Assembly (NCBI RefSeq): GCF_051622035.1
Contig: NC_135357.1
Location: forward strand, 35,075,691 to 35,139,690
Reading direction: 5' to 3'
Length of the DNA: 64,000 nt
DNA from: Arctopsyche grandis
Lineage: Eukaryota > Arthropoda > Insecta > Trichoptera > Hydropsychidae
Shown: piece after piece, positions 44,612 to 54,996 of the stretch
Layout of the letters: the number at the start of each line of letters is the position of its first letter
Numbering within the stretch: the stretch's first letter is position 1
Program-made: the position numbers and the translations under genes
Notes under the pieces: model-generated
The model's input: the letters and a program-made list of their open reading frames with translations, nothing else
What the model was told of the DNA's origin: nothing
Databases searched by the model: none

Positions 44612-47600
44612 TCGGCCTGTTACGGGTCAGACCGATCACCGGTGCACGCAAAACACCCGGAGTGAACAAACTGGACGGCAGCGGCACGGCCGGCTCGTTT
44701 GTCGTGAAAGGAGAGATCGGAGGCGTGCCGTGTCGAATGGTGGGGGACACCGGGGCGTGCATCACGGTGATCAACCCGGAACTGTTCGCGAAGATCTCTC
44801 CTAAAGATTACACCGTCGTGAAGGGCCATTACAGCAGAGCGCGGCAAGCGGCGGGCCAAACCATCAAGATCCACCGATGGATACGGGTGACCCTTAATCT
44901 GCAGGGCGAAAAGTTTCCGTGGAACGTAGCGGTGGCGGATATCCAGGATCCCATATTGTTGGGACTGGACGCACTGAGACATGTCCGAGCTACGTTCGAG
45001 TTGGGCGGAGAGGAGAAGTGTATCATCAGGGGCGTGCAACGCGAGAAAGGCAAGAAAAATGCTCCTGCTGTCAAGAGCATCCGCGGGGAAGTACCCCACC
45101 CGAAGATCACGGCGTTACTCGAGAGGGCCGATATTATGCCAGAAGAGAAACGGCGCCTCGAGACCATGATTCGGGAAAATCGGAAAGCGTTCGCCCGGGA
45201 CGAGAAGGACCAAGGAAGGACCACCAAGGCGGTCCACACCATCGACGTGGGAGACGCGAAGCCGATGAAACAGCCGCCGAGAAGGATACCGCTAGCACGG
45301 AAAGAGGAAGTACGCGCTATGATCGACGACTTACTGAAGCAGGGCGCGATAGAACCGGGGCACGGGCCGTGGGCGTCACCGGTAGTTCCGGTCGCCAAAA
45401 AGGACGGGTCGCTAAGGATGTGCGTGGACTACCGGAAACTGAACACCGTCACCAAAATAGATTCACACCCCATCCCGAGGATCGACGACACTTTCGACCA
45501 GTTGAACGGAGCGAGCTATTTCAGCACACTGGATCTGCAGAGCGGATTCTGGCAGGTACCGGTCGCCCCGGAAGACCGCGAGAAGACAGCGTTCGTAACA
45601 GAGTTCGGTCTGTTTCAGTTCAAAGTGATGCCATTCGGGTTGTGTAACGCGCCAGCGACGTTCGTACGGTTAATGACAAAAGTGGTCGGTGACATAAGCA
45701 ATGTCCTCGTGTATCTAGACGACATTATCGTGCACAGCAAAACTTACGACGAACACTTGGTGCATTTAAACAATGTGTTCGAACGGATACAGGCAGCCGG
45801 CCTTAAATTGAATGCAGACAAGTGTCGATTGTGCTGCCGCGAGGTCGAATTTCTGGGACACCGAGTGTCAGCCGAAGGAATTTCGACAGATCCGAAGAAA
45901 GTCCAAACCGTGCGGGACTGGACGACTCCGAAAACACAAACCCAAATGCGCAGCTTCCTGGGACTGGCCACGTACTACCGAAAATTTGTGCGCAATTTCG
46001 CCGAGATCGCGAAACCACTCCATCAGCTAACGGAAAAAGGGCGCGAGTTCAAGTGGACACCGACGTGCGAACAAGCGTTCGAAAAGTTGAAAGAAGCGCT
46101 GACTACCACGCCAATTATGTCGTATCCCCAGCCGGGAGAGCGATATGTGTTGGACACCGACGCCAGTCAACATAGCATCGGTGCAGTTTTGTCTCAAGTT
46201 CAAGGGGGGGTGGAGAAAGTGATCGGGTATTTCAGCCGGACAATGAACAAACCCGAACAAAACTATTGCGTGACCCGAAAAGAACTATTGGCGGCAATTA
46301 AAGCCATTCAACACTTCCACCACTACCTATCGGGCTCGAAGTTCACGTTACGAACCGACCACTCAGCGTTAACGTGGCTGAAGAACTTCAAAAGACCGGA
46401 GGGCCAGTTGGCGAGGTGGCTGGAAATTCTGGGCCAGTACAACGTGACCATCATTCATCGACCGGGGATAAAGCACGGGAACGCGGACGCACTATCGCGA
46501 AGGCCGTGTACGGAAGAGTGTCCCAAATGCTCACGCGCAGAGACAACCGATCAAGAAAACGACTCGGCCCGAACGGAACCAGTAGAACCCGCAGAACCGG
46601 AAGCACGAGTAGCCCTCGTAGGGATCTTGCCCAACGAGATGACAAACTCGACGATCGACAAAATCGTCGAGTGGAAGAACGCCGGAACGAGACCACCGTG
46701 GGAAACAGTATCTGCTGAGGAGCAGGAACTGAAAATACTGTGGACCCAATGGGACGCATTGGAGGTGGAAGGCGGTAAGCTGTACCGGAGATGGGAGAAC
46801 ACCGCGGGAACACGTCACACAAAGCAGCTGGTGGTGCCGACTGAGAAGATACCCGAAATCATGTGGGAGATGCACAACGCGCCCACGGGGGGCCACTTCG
46901 GTATCAATAAAACGTACCGAAACGTGCGCCAAAAATATTACTGGCCGACGTGTCGAATCGACGTCACCCAGTGGTGCGAACGATGCGCACAGTGCGGGGC
47001 CCACAACGGACCACACCGAAGGAATCGCGGGGCACTTCAACCGTACCTTTCGGGGACGCCACTACAACGAATGGCAGTCGACATTCTGGGTCCACTCCCG
47101 GCCACCGAACGAGGAAACCGATACATACTGGTGGCCATGGACTACTTCACGAAGTGGCCGGAAGCGATTCCACTACCGAACCAGGAGGCAGAGACCGTAG
47201 CAGACGCCCTGGTAGAACAAGTGTTCACGCGGCTAGGCGTCCCGAACGAGCTGCACTCTGACCAGGGACGAAACTTCGAGTCGAAGTTGTTCCGTCAGGC
47301 ACTGGACCGGCTGGGCGTACACAAAACGAGAACAACACCATACCGACCTCAGTCCGATGGAATGGTCGAGCGACTCAATCGAACCATGCGGGCGCACTTG
47401 ACGAAGTTCGTCAACGACGAGCAGGACGACTGGGACACGCTGGTTCCGCACTTCCTCATGGCATATAGAGCGGCCCAACACGATGCGACAGGAGCATCAC
47501 CAGCAGCCATGATGTACGGACGAGAACTGCGCATGCCGGCGGACCTACTATATGGGGGCCCTCCACCAGACAGCGAACCTCAAGATCCACACCGATATAC

Positions 47601-47922
47601 CACGAAGTTGACCGAAGGCATGGCCAAGGTACATCGGTTCGCCAGAGCCCACCTCCGGATGCAGAATAGCCGTATGAAGACGCGATACGACGTCCGCAGA
47701 ACCGAACCGGCGTACGAAACAGGTGACCGAGTATGGCTGTACAACCCTGCCAAGACTCCAGGGCTTTCACCAAAGCTGCAATCGTTGTGGGAAGGACCGT
47801 ACACCATAGTGACTAAACTTAGTGACGTAGTATATAGGATACGCAGGGAATTCGACGGCTCAAACCGATTAATGGTGGTGCACCTGGATAGACTCGCAAG
47901 GTATAAGGCCGTCGAATATTGA
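44608..47922 (+). CDS. Gypsy element pol (protease, RT, RNase H, integrase)
   Basis: About 1100 residues in one frame. Protease has the GDTGA active site (about 47). Reverse transcriptase has VDYRKLN and YLDDIIVHS (about 272-378). RNase H begins near YVLDTDAS (about 512). Integrase has an HHCC zinc-binding region (WCERCAQC near 795) and a DDE core (AVDILG, SDQGRNFES, ERLNR). There is no chromodomain-like end that I recognise. The frame is 1 base back relative to gag. Confidence 0.92.
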   Translation: MIGLLRVRPITGARKTPGVNKLDGSGTAGSFVVKGEIGGVPCRMVGDTGACITVINPELFAKISPKDYTVVKGHYSRARQAAGQTIKIHRWIRVTLNLQGEKFPWNVAVADIQDPILLGLDALRHVRATFELGGEEKCIIRGVQREKGKKNAPAVKSIRGEVPHPKITALLERADIMPEEKRRLETMIRENRKAFARDEKDQGRTTKAVHTIDVGDAKPMKQPPRRIPLARKEEVRAMIDDLLKQGAIEPGHGPWASPVVPVAKKDGSLRMCVDYRKLNTVTKIDSHPIPRIDDTFDQLNGASYFSTLDLQSGFWQVPVAPEDREKTAFVTEFGLFQFKVMPFGLCNAPATFVRLMTKVVGDISNVLVYLDDIIVHSKTYDEHLVHLNNVFERIQAAGLKLNADKCRLCCREVEFLGHRVSAEGISTDPKKVQTVRDWTTPKTQTQMRSFLGLATYYRKFVRNFAEIAKPLHQLTEKGREFKWTPTCEQAFEKLKEALTTTPIMSYPQPGERYVLDTDASQHSIGAVLSQVQGGVEKVIGYFSRTMNKPEQNYCVTRKELLAAIKAIQHFHHYLSGSKFTLRTDHSALTWLKNFKRPEGQLARWLEILGQYNVTIIHRPGIKHGNADALSRRPCTEECPKCSRAETTDQENDSARTEPVEPAEPEARVALVGILPNEMTNSTIDKIVEWKNAGTRPPWETVSAEEQELKILWTQWDALEVEGGKLYRRWENTAGTRHTKQLVVPTEKIPEIMWEMHNAPTGGHFGINKTYRNVRQKYYWPTCRIDVTQWCERCAQCGAHNGPHRRNRGALQPYLSGTPLQRMAVDILGPLPATERGNRYILVAMDYFTKWPEAIPLPNQEAETVADALVEQVFTRLGVPNELHSDQGRNFESKLFRQALDRLGVHKTRTTPYRPQSDGMVERLNRTMRAHLTKFVNDEQDDWDTLVPHFLMAYRAAQHDATGASPAAMMYGRELRMPADLLYGGPPPDSEPQDPHRYTTKLTEGMAKVHRFARAHLRMQNSRMKTRYDVRRTEPAYETGDRVWLYNPAKTPGLSPKLQSLWEGPYTIVTKLSDVVYRIRREFDGSNRLMVVHLDRLARYKAVEY

Positions 47923-47948
47923 CTGTAATTGTATGTAGCTGTTTTGTA

Positions 47949-48007
47949 ATTGTAAATTAATGTGTAAATTAATGTGTAAATTAATGTGTAAATTAAGGTG
48001 TAAATTG
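47949..48007 (+). repeat. Short tandem repeat before the 3' LTR
   Basis: Four to five units of GTGTAAATTAAT. Part of the Gypsy element's untranslated region; the polypurine tract AAGAGGGGGG follows at 48034-48043. Confidence 0.85.
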
Positions 48008-48046
48008 GTGGGTCGATCGGGACGATCTCTCTTAAGAGGGGGGTTG

Positions 48047-48343
48047 TGTAGCGTTGCATAGGGAGACGCCCCGTGGACCGGTGACGTCATGGTGACGCCG
48101 ACCAATGGTGGAGTCGGGCGTTGTGGCCAATGGCTACACCCGACTCCTTGACCAATGACTGTACTTGTTGACGTGTCATAAACGTGTATGCGCTGAGCGC
48201 TCTATGATATAAGAACGGTACGCTCTCGATCGGATTCATTCGGATCCTGACCTCCACCGGACGAGCAGCAATAAAGAACTGGAACCTGCCTGCGTGTTTT
48301 CTTGTACCTCGACCTGACTCCACTTACCTTTGAATACTCTTCA
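48047..48343 (+). repeat. 3' LTR of the Gypsy element
   Basis: 297 bp, the same sequence by eye as 43134-43430. Confidence 0.95.
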
Positions 48344-48597
48344 ATACATTCATTAATAGACTTTTTTTGTTTATTTTATATTGTTGATATATTAGAGTCA
48401 AAACACATCTTTAAAAAACTCGAAATCTTCAACGATAATTATCTAGGGTAAAGATCTAGGGTTTGTTTGTGGATTAGCTACAATATTTATACCTGCTTTT
48501 TATTGGATTTCTAAATAATTTTACTTGGAAATGTTGGCGAAATTTTTAGCGTGGCGGGCTTTCAACAGAAAAGACGTCAGCACTTTAAGGGTTAATA

Positions 48598-49081
48598 AAT
48601 GATCTTAAATGGCCAACATGCTATTTATTTATGTAAATAGTCGGTCAATGGGGGAATCAAATCCAGGAAGATAAAGAAAATTCAACGTTTTATTGTGTTC
48701 TTTTTTAACCCACCTACATACATATATATGTATGATGCAGGGTTTGTTGACATTCTTCCGACCTTTTTATGTGACACAACTTTAAATACACGAAACTTCA
48801 TCGAATAATTCGCCAAGGATCAGGAAAATTTTAGAATATAAATAGACGCGAATGACGCATAAACGAAAGAATATGCTAAAATGAAATTGAGATGTTATTC
48901 GTTCATCAATAAGTTAACAGACAAGGTCATTATAATCCTAATGAATTAATTTATTTACTGATATATCGCTTATAGGGTAAATGTACGCAAGGTAGCAGCT
49001 TGATAAATTCTATTAAGTGTAATTTGTTATGCAAATATCAAATACGTAACTCAGAACCGAAAACTTTGTAAATGGTTTGGT
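48598..49081. other. Spacer downstream of H4
   Basis: About 480 bp of AT-rich DNA. Nothing recognised beyond ACATACATATATATG-type simple sequence near 48720. Confidence 0.5.
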
Positions 49082-49097
49082 GGCCCTGAAAAGGGCC
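49082..49097 (-). terminator. Histone 3'-end stem-loop of H4
   Basis: GGCCCTGAAAAGGGCC, canonical on the minus strand. Confidence 0.96.
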
Positions 49098-49131
49098 TTT
49101 TTTTGTTTACGATGTCAATTCATTTATTTGT

Positions 49132-49449
<318 letters not shown>

Positions 49450-49801
49450 TCAGTGAAGTGTCGGTCGAACGAGAGTGAGAGCTAGACAGGCGTCCGAACA
49501 GGACGAACTCTGGCGAGCGAATGAGTCTCAAGTAGTTGTGGCTGCGTTTTAACGATAGTTTATAGGGAGTGCCACTCCCTTAACCTATCCATCGAACGTG
49601 TTGTATGGGATCGGACTCTCGGTGATGTTTGTGGTGCGGGCTGGCGGCTGCTCGCTTGTGGGGTGTTTGTCGATCTGGAACACTAAGCAAAATTAGTGCA
49701 ACATCTGTGGGATACTGTCGGGGTTAGTGTGTTAGTGGGTGGTTAGCGGGTATGGACCGTTTGGAGGTGGTTGAGTCTGGTTAATTAAATTGGGTGCTAT
49801 T

Positions 49802-52495
49802 TTAGCCTATACCCATCTTCAGAATGTCGATGGGTCTTTGATTGGACGTGAGTTTGGTCACACTGAGGGAATTGATCAGGGGATTGTCTATTTTGCCGAG
49901 AGACTTGAAGTAGTTCACGGCAAGTTTGTGTATGTGTTTGTCGAGGTAGTCAATGCTTAGGTCATTGTGAATTATAGTGTTTCTTGTGTACCAGTCGTAG
50001 TTGCCCGTGGCTCGCAAGAATTTGTTTTGAATTGTCTGTAGTCTGAGTATGGATCTGTTGGAGATGGTAGTGTGAGCCCACACGGGGCTCGCGTACGTGA
50101 TTTGTGGGCGGATGATGGATTTATACAGCAAGCACTTGTTTTTAAGCGAGAGCTTGCTGTTTGGTTTGCATAGTGGGTAAAGCTTTGACGCAACTGCCCT
50201 AGCTTTACGCACCGCGTTAGTGATGTGGGGTCTCCAGGTTAATTTGCGGTCGATTATTACCCCCAGGTAGCGGGTAGACGTGGTCCAGTTGACTGGTTTG
50301 TCGTTTATAATGACTGGCTTGGCTGGTTTGCACCGTTTTTTACGTCTGGAGAAGAATATTGCCTGACTTTTATCCGGGTTGATTTTCATCAGCCATTTAT
50401 CGTACCACGCTACCAGTTGGTCCGAGTACTTCTGGAGGGCGAGCGAGACTCCCTTGGGGCCGACGGAGCTCGCTAAGATGGCCGTGTCGTCGGCGTACTG
50501 TGCGATGTTTGTGTACCTATGTGTAGGAGTGGGTATGTCGTGTGTGTAAAGGTTGAATAGCGTGGGGCCGAGGATGGAGCCTTGGGGTACCCCAGCGGAG
50601 ATGCCTCGCTGAGTTGATATGCGGTCCTTGAGTTTGACCTGAAATCTCCTTTCTCTTAGGAAGGATGCGGTAGAACGTATTGAGTGGGGGGTGATGTTGG
50701 CGGCAATCATTTTGTAAAGGAGGCCAGAGTGCCAGACTTTATCGAAGGCTTTGGAAATGTCTAGGAAGATTGCTCCAGTAGACATGTTGTGGTCGAAACC
50801 GTCTATAACGGTTTCAACAACTCTGTGAATCTGGTGAACGGCAGAGTGTTGGGGTCTGAAGCCAAATTGTGTTTTGGGAAGAAGGTCAATATTTGCGATT
50901 TCGCTGTTGAGATTTGAGATTAAGATCCGTTCCAGGATCTTACTCAGTGAGGATAGCAAGCTGATGGGTCGGTAACTTGTTGCGAGGGAGGGGTTCGAGT
51001 AGGGTTTTCTGATGAGAATGACATTGGCGAGTTTCCATTGACTCGGAAAGTAGCAGATTCTGTTGGTGGCATTTAGTATTGCCGTGAGTGCAGCGATGGC
51101 TTTTTGAGGGAGTTCTTTTAGAGCTTTGTTGGAAATTCCGTCAGGGCCAGGGGCCTTTTTGGCGGCGATAGTTTTGATGATGTTTAGGACTTCAAGCGGC
51201 GAAGTGGCGACAATGGGTACTGGGGCTGGGTTTTCGAGGTAGCTGTTGACGGAGCTTTCAACCATTTGGCAAAAGTCACTTTGCAGGTTGAAGTTTGAGA
51301 GAGAGAATTGGTCCTGGAGACTGTCGGCTAGGGCTTCCGCTTTATCGGCGGTGGAGTAGACGAACTTATCTCCAACTTTGATCCTGTCGATCCTGTTGCC
51401 GTTGCTTCTGAAGATTTTTGACAGTTTCCAGAAACCGTTATGTCCGTCTTCTAGCGCTCTGAGTTTGGTATCCCAGTTGTCGTTTCGTAGTTGCCACAAG
51501 GCATTTTTAACGTCTTGTTGAAGTCTGTTCATTCGCTGTTTGAGGATTGGGTCCTTGTACCTTTGGAATGCCTTCCTAGCTCTATTCTTAAGGCGAATAA
51601 GATCGCGAATGTCGGGGGGTAAAGCTTGCGGGTGCAAAGGGGAGTGGGGTGTGGTGGTGGTGCTGGCGTCTAAGGCTGACTGTATTTCATCCGTGAGTAT
51701 GTTAATAGCGGAGTCTATTTCTTGGGTGGTGTGAATTGAGTGGGGGTAAGTGACGGTGTGATGAAGGAGAGTTGAGAATTTCTCCCAAGATATGGTACTT
51801 CGGAGGATGGGGTTTATAGTTACGGGTGTGTTGGTGAGTTCTAGTATGACCGGGTGATGGTCGGAAGAAAGATCATTTACTACAGTCAGGGACTGCGCGC
51901 CCGGAAAATTTTGAGTTAGAACGATGTCTAAGATATCGGGTCTGCCTTTGAAGTTAATGGGGATTCTTGTGGGTTCGTCTGGGGCCGTGACGGAAACTTT
52001 TGGGTTTGAAAGTTGGGAGTAACTTAAAAGAATTTTTCCATTATTGTTAGTGGCTTGACTGTTCCATCTGGAATGTTTGGCGTTAAGGTCGCCTGCGGCA
52101 ATGGTGGCTTTGTTGGTGTTGAATATTTTGTCCAAGTCTGTGGTGAGTAAGTGTTGTTTTGGTGGGTTGTATACTGCGTGGAGGATGAGTGGGGTGCCAG
52201 TGTTAGTCCAAACTTCTACCGACGTCAGTTCTATCCCTGTGGTGATCGGCCGCGGGGCCAAGTTGTGTTGAATTGTGTGTTTGATGAATATGGCAGTGCC
52301 GCCGGCGGCTTTGCCTATTCTGTCGTTTCTGTATGTGGTGTAGTTTGGGAAGTTTAGTCGATTGCCAGGTTTGAGCCAAGTTTCGTTTACTAGTGCGATA
52401 TCAATGGAGTGTTGGAGCAAGAATTGCTCGAATTCGACACGCTTGCTGAGTATGCTGCAGGCGTTCCAGTAAACGATCTTGAGGTAGCAAGTCAT
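49802..52495 (-). CDS. LINE ORF2: endonuclease-reverse transcriptase (copy 5)
   Basis: 897 residues, differing from copy 1 by two residues that I can find (IRSTASFL for IRSIASFL, KHIHKL for KHVHKL). The endonuclease and RT catalytic motifs (NETWLKPG, GDLNAKHS, SDHH, FLDISKAFD, YADD) are intact. It starts inside the ATGA overlap with ORF1. Together with copy 1 it marks the currently active subfamily. Confidence 0.95.
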   Translation of the reverse strand: MTCYLKIVYWNACSILSKRVEFEQFLLQHSIDIALVNETWLKPGNRLNFPNYTTYRNDRIGKAAGGTAIFIKHTIQHNLAPRPITTGIELTSVEVWTNTGTPLILHAVYNPPKQHLLTTDLDKIFNTNKATIAAGDLNAKHSRWNSQATNNNGKILLSYSQLSNPKVSVTAPDEPTRIPINFKGRPDILDIVLTQNFPGAQSLTVVNDLSSDHHPVILELTNTPVTINPILRSTISWEKFSTLLHHTVTYPHSIHTTQEIDSAINILTDEIQSALDASTTTTPHSPLHPQALPPDIRDLIRLKNRARKAFQRYKDPILKQRMNRLQQDVKNALWQLRNDNWDTKLRALEDGHNGFWKLSKIFRSNGNRIDRIKVGDKFVYSTADKAEALADSLQDQFSLSNFNLQSDFCQMVESSVNSYLENPAPVPIVATSPLEVLNIIKTIAAKKAPGPDGISNKALKELPQKAIAALTAILNATNRICYFPSQWKLANVILIRKPYSNPSLATSYRPISLLSSLSKILERILISNLNSEIANIDLLPKTQFGFRPQHSAVHQIHRVVETVIDGFDHNMSTGAIFLDISKAFDKVWHSGLLYKMIAANITPHSIRSTASFLRERRFQVKLKDRISTQRGISAGVPQGSILGPTLFNLYTHDIPTPTHRYTNIAQYADDTAILASSVGPKGVSLALQKYSDQLVAWYDKWLMKINPDKSQAIFFSRRKKRCKPAKPVIINDKPVNWTTSTRYLGVIIDRKLTWRPHITNAVRKARAVASKLYPLCKPNSKLSLKNKCLLYKSIIRPQITYASPVWAHTTISNRSILRLQTIQNKFLRATGNYDWYTRNTIIHNDLSIDYLDKHIHKLAVNYFKSLGKIDNPLINSLSVTKLTSNQRPIDILKMGIG

Positions 52496-54144
52496 TTTTT
52501 ATGTTGGTGGGTGAGCATGAGCAGGATGGCATTTATCGAGTCAATGGACTGTTCGATTTTGCTCATCCGATTTGAAAGGTCTTGGTTTGGGTTCCAGCTA
52601 GTGTTGATGTTGGGTTGTTGGGTGGGAGGGGTTAGGGGAGGGAAATTTGAGTTTTCGTGTCTATATTGCGGTACGTTGGTCTTCGTTGGTTGGGGGTGGG
52701 AGGGGTTGGGGTTTCGGGGTTGGCGGGAGTTCTTCCTGCTTTTGTTGTTGGGATTTGAAGGGCAGCCTCTGTAGCTGGAAACGTGAGGGCCTCTGCAGCT
52801 GGTGCAAGTTGGAGTGGAGGTTGTTGACACACAGTCAGTGGTCAAATGGGGTCCTGCACATTTGATGCACAGGGGGGCGACATGGCAGTTGTAGGAGCCG
52901 TGACCGAAGCCTTGGCAGCGGTGACACTGCGGTACAGTATCACCACGGCGAAGTGATTCGGTGCGAACCAGTTGGCCGAAGATGCTGGAGAGGTTGAACA
53001 ACCTCTTCCCCTCTTCGTCACGTGTGGTTTCGACAGTGAACATGGGCATGTCGCGCTTGTCACGTCGTGATTTCATGACGGTGGCTTTACTGGCTTTGTA
53101 GCCAAGATCGGCCAACTCGGCGAGGACTTCTGACTCGGAATAGTTGGGGCTAATGCCTCTAATGACCAGTTTGAGCGGTTTGTCTTCCGTTAGAGGGTGG
53201 GCATAGAATTGGAATTGTTCATCTTGGAGCATTTTTGTGATTTGGCGGTAATCATCGATGGTGCATGGTGTGATTTTGACTCTGTTTTCAGAGTAGACGG
53301 CTGTGAATTTGAGGTTACGTCCGTCGAGTTTCCTTTGAACTACCTTGTAGTCCGATGGCAACCTTAGAAAGATTGGAGCAACTTTAGGTTTGGGAAGCAC
53401 ATCCGAAACGGTGTTTCTGGATGGGTGAGCGGGGCTTGTGGTCTGGGGGGGTGTACGAATTTGAGGCGTGTTTGCCGACGGTGTGCTGAGGGCCGCTTGT
53501 TGGGTGGGTGTGTTGTGAATTGGACGCTTCTGAATATGTTTCCGATTTCGGATGATGCCAACAGGGAAGGAGTATTCCTCTGGTTGTGGTGCAGGTGTTT
53601 GTGTAGGTGCAGGTGTTTGGGTAGGTGTGGGTGATTGTGTAGGTGTGGGTGGTTGTGTGGGTTCAGGTGCGGCTGCTGATGCGGGTGGGGACTTGGCAGC
53701 GGAAGTAACCTCCATTTTGTTAGACTGCACGGATTCGGAATCGGAGTCGAAGTCGGATTCCGCAAGTGCCGCGTATCTGTTGCTGGTGGGTGGGGGCGAC
53801 TGTAATTGTGTGTGTGTGGTGTTGAGTGGGCTCGTCATTCTACGCTTACCGTTTTTGCGTGGTGACGTCTGAGGGGATGTGGCCATATCCTTCGTCTTTG
53901 TGGTCGTCGTTGTCGACTGAGCCTGCGACATGTTTGACGCGAGGTTTCCCAGTTGGGCGGAGTGGGCTGCTTGGTCAGCTGCTCGTTGGGCTGCGTGAGT
54001 CGCGATTAACTTTTTGAGGGAAGCGTTTTCTTCCCTCATTTCTTGGTACGCCTTCACGAGTTTTTTAAAGTCATGTTCCGTGAATTTATGCGTTTTAGCG
54101 CTAGTGTCACTGCCACCACGGCCATCGCGCCGCACACTGGCCAT
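52492..54144 (-). CDS. LINE ORF1 protein (Gag-like, copy 5)
   Basis: 550 residues. By eye it differs from copy 1 by two residues (SPPPTSNR for SPPPISNR, GKRLFN for GKKLFN). Same order of coiled-coil, PTPTQ-rich linker, PRE-like domain and three zinc knuckles. The 5' UTR upstream carries the GTGACA repeats and is 253 bp long. Confidence 0.94.
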   Translation of the reverse strand: MASVRRDGRGGSDTSAKTHKFTEHDFKKLVKAYQEMREENASLKKLIATHAAQRAADQAAHSAQLGNLASNMSQAQSTTTTTKTKDMATSPQTSPRKNGKRRMTSPLNTTHTQLQSPPPTSNRYAALAESDFDSDSESVQSNKMEVTSAAKSPPASAAAPEPTQPPTPTQSPTPTQTPAPTQTPAPQPEEYSFPVGIIRNRKHIQKRPIHNTPTQQAALSTPSANTPQIRTPPQTTSPAHPSRNTVSDVLPKPKVAPIFLRLPSDYKVVQRKLDGRNLKFTAVYSENRVKITPCTIDDYRQITKMLQDEQFQFYAHPLTEDKPLKLVIRGISPNYSESEVLAELADLGYKASKATVMKSRRDKRDMPMFTVETTRDEEGKRLFNLSSIFGQLVRTESLRRGDTVPQCHRCQGFGHGSYNCHVAPLCIKCAGPHLTTDCVSTTSTPTCTSCRGPHVSSYRGCPSNPNNKSRKNSRQPRNPNPSHPQPTKTNVPQYRHENSNFPPLTPPTQQPNINTSWNPNQDLSNRMSKIEQSIDSINAILLMLTHQHKK

Positions 54145-54397
54145 CTTGTGGGTGGGTTTTTTGTTTGTTGTGTCACTGTCACTTGTCGCTTGTCACTGTC
54201 ACTATCACTTTTGTTTATTTGGCTGTTGCTAGGACAGCTTCTCATTCCCAGAGGGACGCGTTCGGAGAGTCGAGCGGTAGTTACATCGTGGTTTCGGCGA
54301 CGCAGCTGTTATAGACAGCTGTTTGTAGCGCGGGTAACGACAACGACTGCGCGGCGGGACACGTCCGAGCACTGCGGGCGCTGGGCGCGAACTCTAT

Positions 54398-54432
54398 AAT
54401 GAGTCTCAACAAGAAAACGCCCGTATTTATAC
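54398..54432 (-). promoter_or_regulatory. Displaced H4 promoter now in front of a LINE
   Basis: TATAAATA (minus strand, 54431-54424) and, 31 bases on, the initiator A of CATT (54400) inside the target duplication. The TATA-to-initiator spacing matches the H4 gene at 16483. Being in the LINE's orientation, it is positioned to transcribe the LINE from its first bases. Confidence 0.8.
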
Positions 54433-54667
54433 TTTCGGCGGCAGTGACTCATTATCACCAATTTTCCCAATAAATGCATACGATGCCAACAGAAACTTGC
54501 GACGAGGAATAGTAATATTTATTACATTTTATATGTGAATTAATCAAAATTATAAGATAAAAAAATCAATCGGGATTTCACTAGTTTTCAAACACGTTCA
54601 GTGCTTCTCAACGTGGTCGAATTTTTTCAACTAATTAATTTATTATTTAGAAACAAATGTAGATTTT

Positions 54668-54769
54668 CTTCTTTGTGGCTACGTTTTATCGATAGTTTTC
54701 TAGAGTAGTGACACTCCCTTGACCTATCTATCTAACGTGTTATATGGTATCGGACTCTCGGTGATGTTG
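54668..54769 (-). mobile_element. Jockey-like LINE 3' fragment
   Basis: 102 bp of 3' UTR starting at the AGAAG-type terminus. Flanked by an exact 12-bp duplication, AATGTAGATTTT, at 54656-54667 and 54770-54781. Moderately diverged. Confidence 0.88.
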
Positions 54770-54996
54770 AATGTAGATTTTGTTTTTACAAACCTCTTAT
54801 ATATTTCACTTCGCTCATGGTCGAACAAGATATGTGTATTATTTATTTATATAATTTTAGCTATTTACATAGATAATTATATCCTACATTATTCCGATAG
54901 ATTTGAAACTTTGCCCTTTTTCGCGTTTTTATCTACAATAGATATCCAAATCAATACCGCCAATACGATGGTGAAAAATAATCGTAATCGGGACGC

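Larger units (their letters stand above)
43134..48343 (+). mobile_element. Ty3/Gypsy LTR retrotransposon, looks whole
   Basis: 5210 bp with 297-bp LTRs at both ends (TGTAGCG...CTCTTCA) that show no difference by eye, and a 4-bp duplication ATAC at 43130-43133 and 48344-48347. There is a tRNA-type primer site after the 5' LTR, a purine tract before the 3' LTR, gag, and pol in the order protease, RT, RNase H, integrase. No envelope gene. The equal LTRs point to a very recent insertion. It is treated here as a genomic element only. Confidence 0.96.
42765..48595 (-). mobile_element. TTAA-type (piggyBac-like) MITE carrying the Gypsy element
   Basis: Two pieces, 42765-43133 and 48348-48591, align in order to the complement of the TTAA element at 54997-55840. 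The outer edge reads CACTTTAAGGG before TTAA at 48592-48595. The other terminus (near 42765) is lost. The Gypsy element 43134-48343 and a Jockey fragment at 42968-43070 sit inside. No transposase. Confidence 0.7.
49532..54397 (-). mobile_element. Full-length Jockey-like LINE, copy 5 (in the H4 promoter)
   Basis: 4866 bp, both frames open, exact 12-bp duplication AATGAGTCTCAA at 49520-49531 and 54398-54409. Nearly the same sequence as copy 1, including the GC-rich 5' end and the CAGCCACAACTAC 3' end without poly(A). It lies in H4 orientation. Its first base is 34 bp from the first T of TATAAATA (54431) and three bases past the initiator A (54400), so H4 promoter transcripts should begin almost exactly at the element's 5' end. 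Confidence 0.97.

Noticed and set aside
49532-54397. Possibility that copies 1 and 5 are one sequence duplicated by assembly error
   Set aside because: Their target duplications and flanks differ (TGCCTCCAGAT in H2B; AATGAGTCTCAA in the H4 promoter) and both are exact, so they are two separate insertions.
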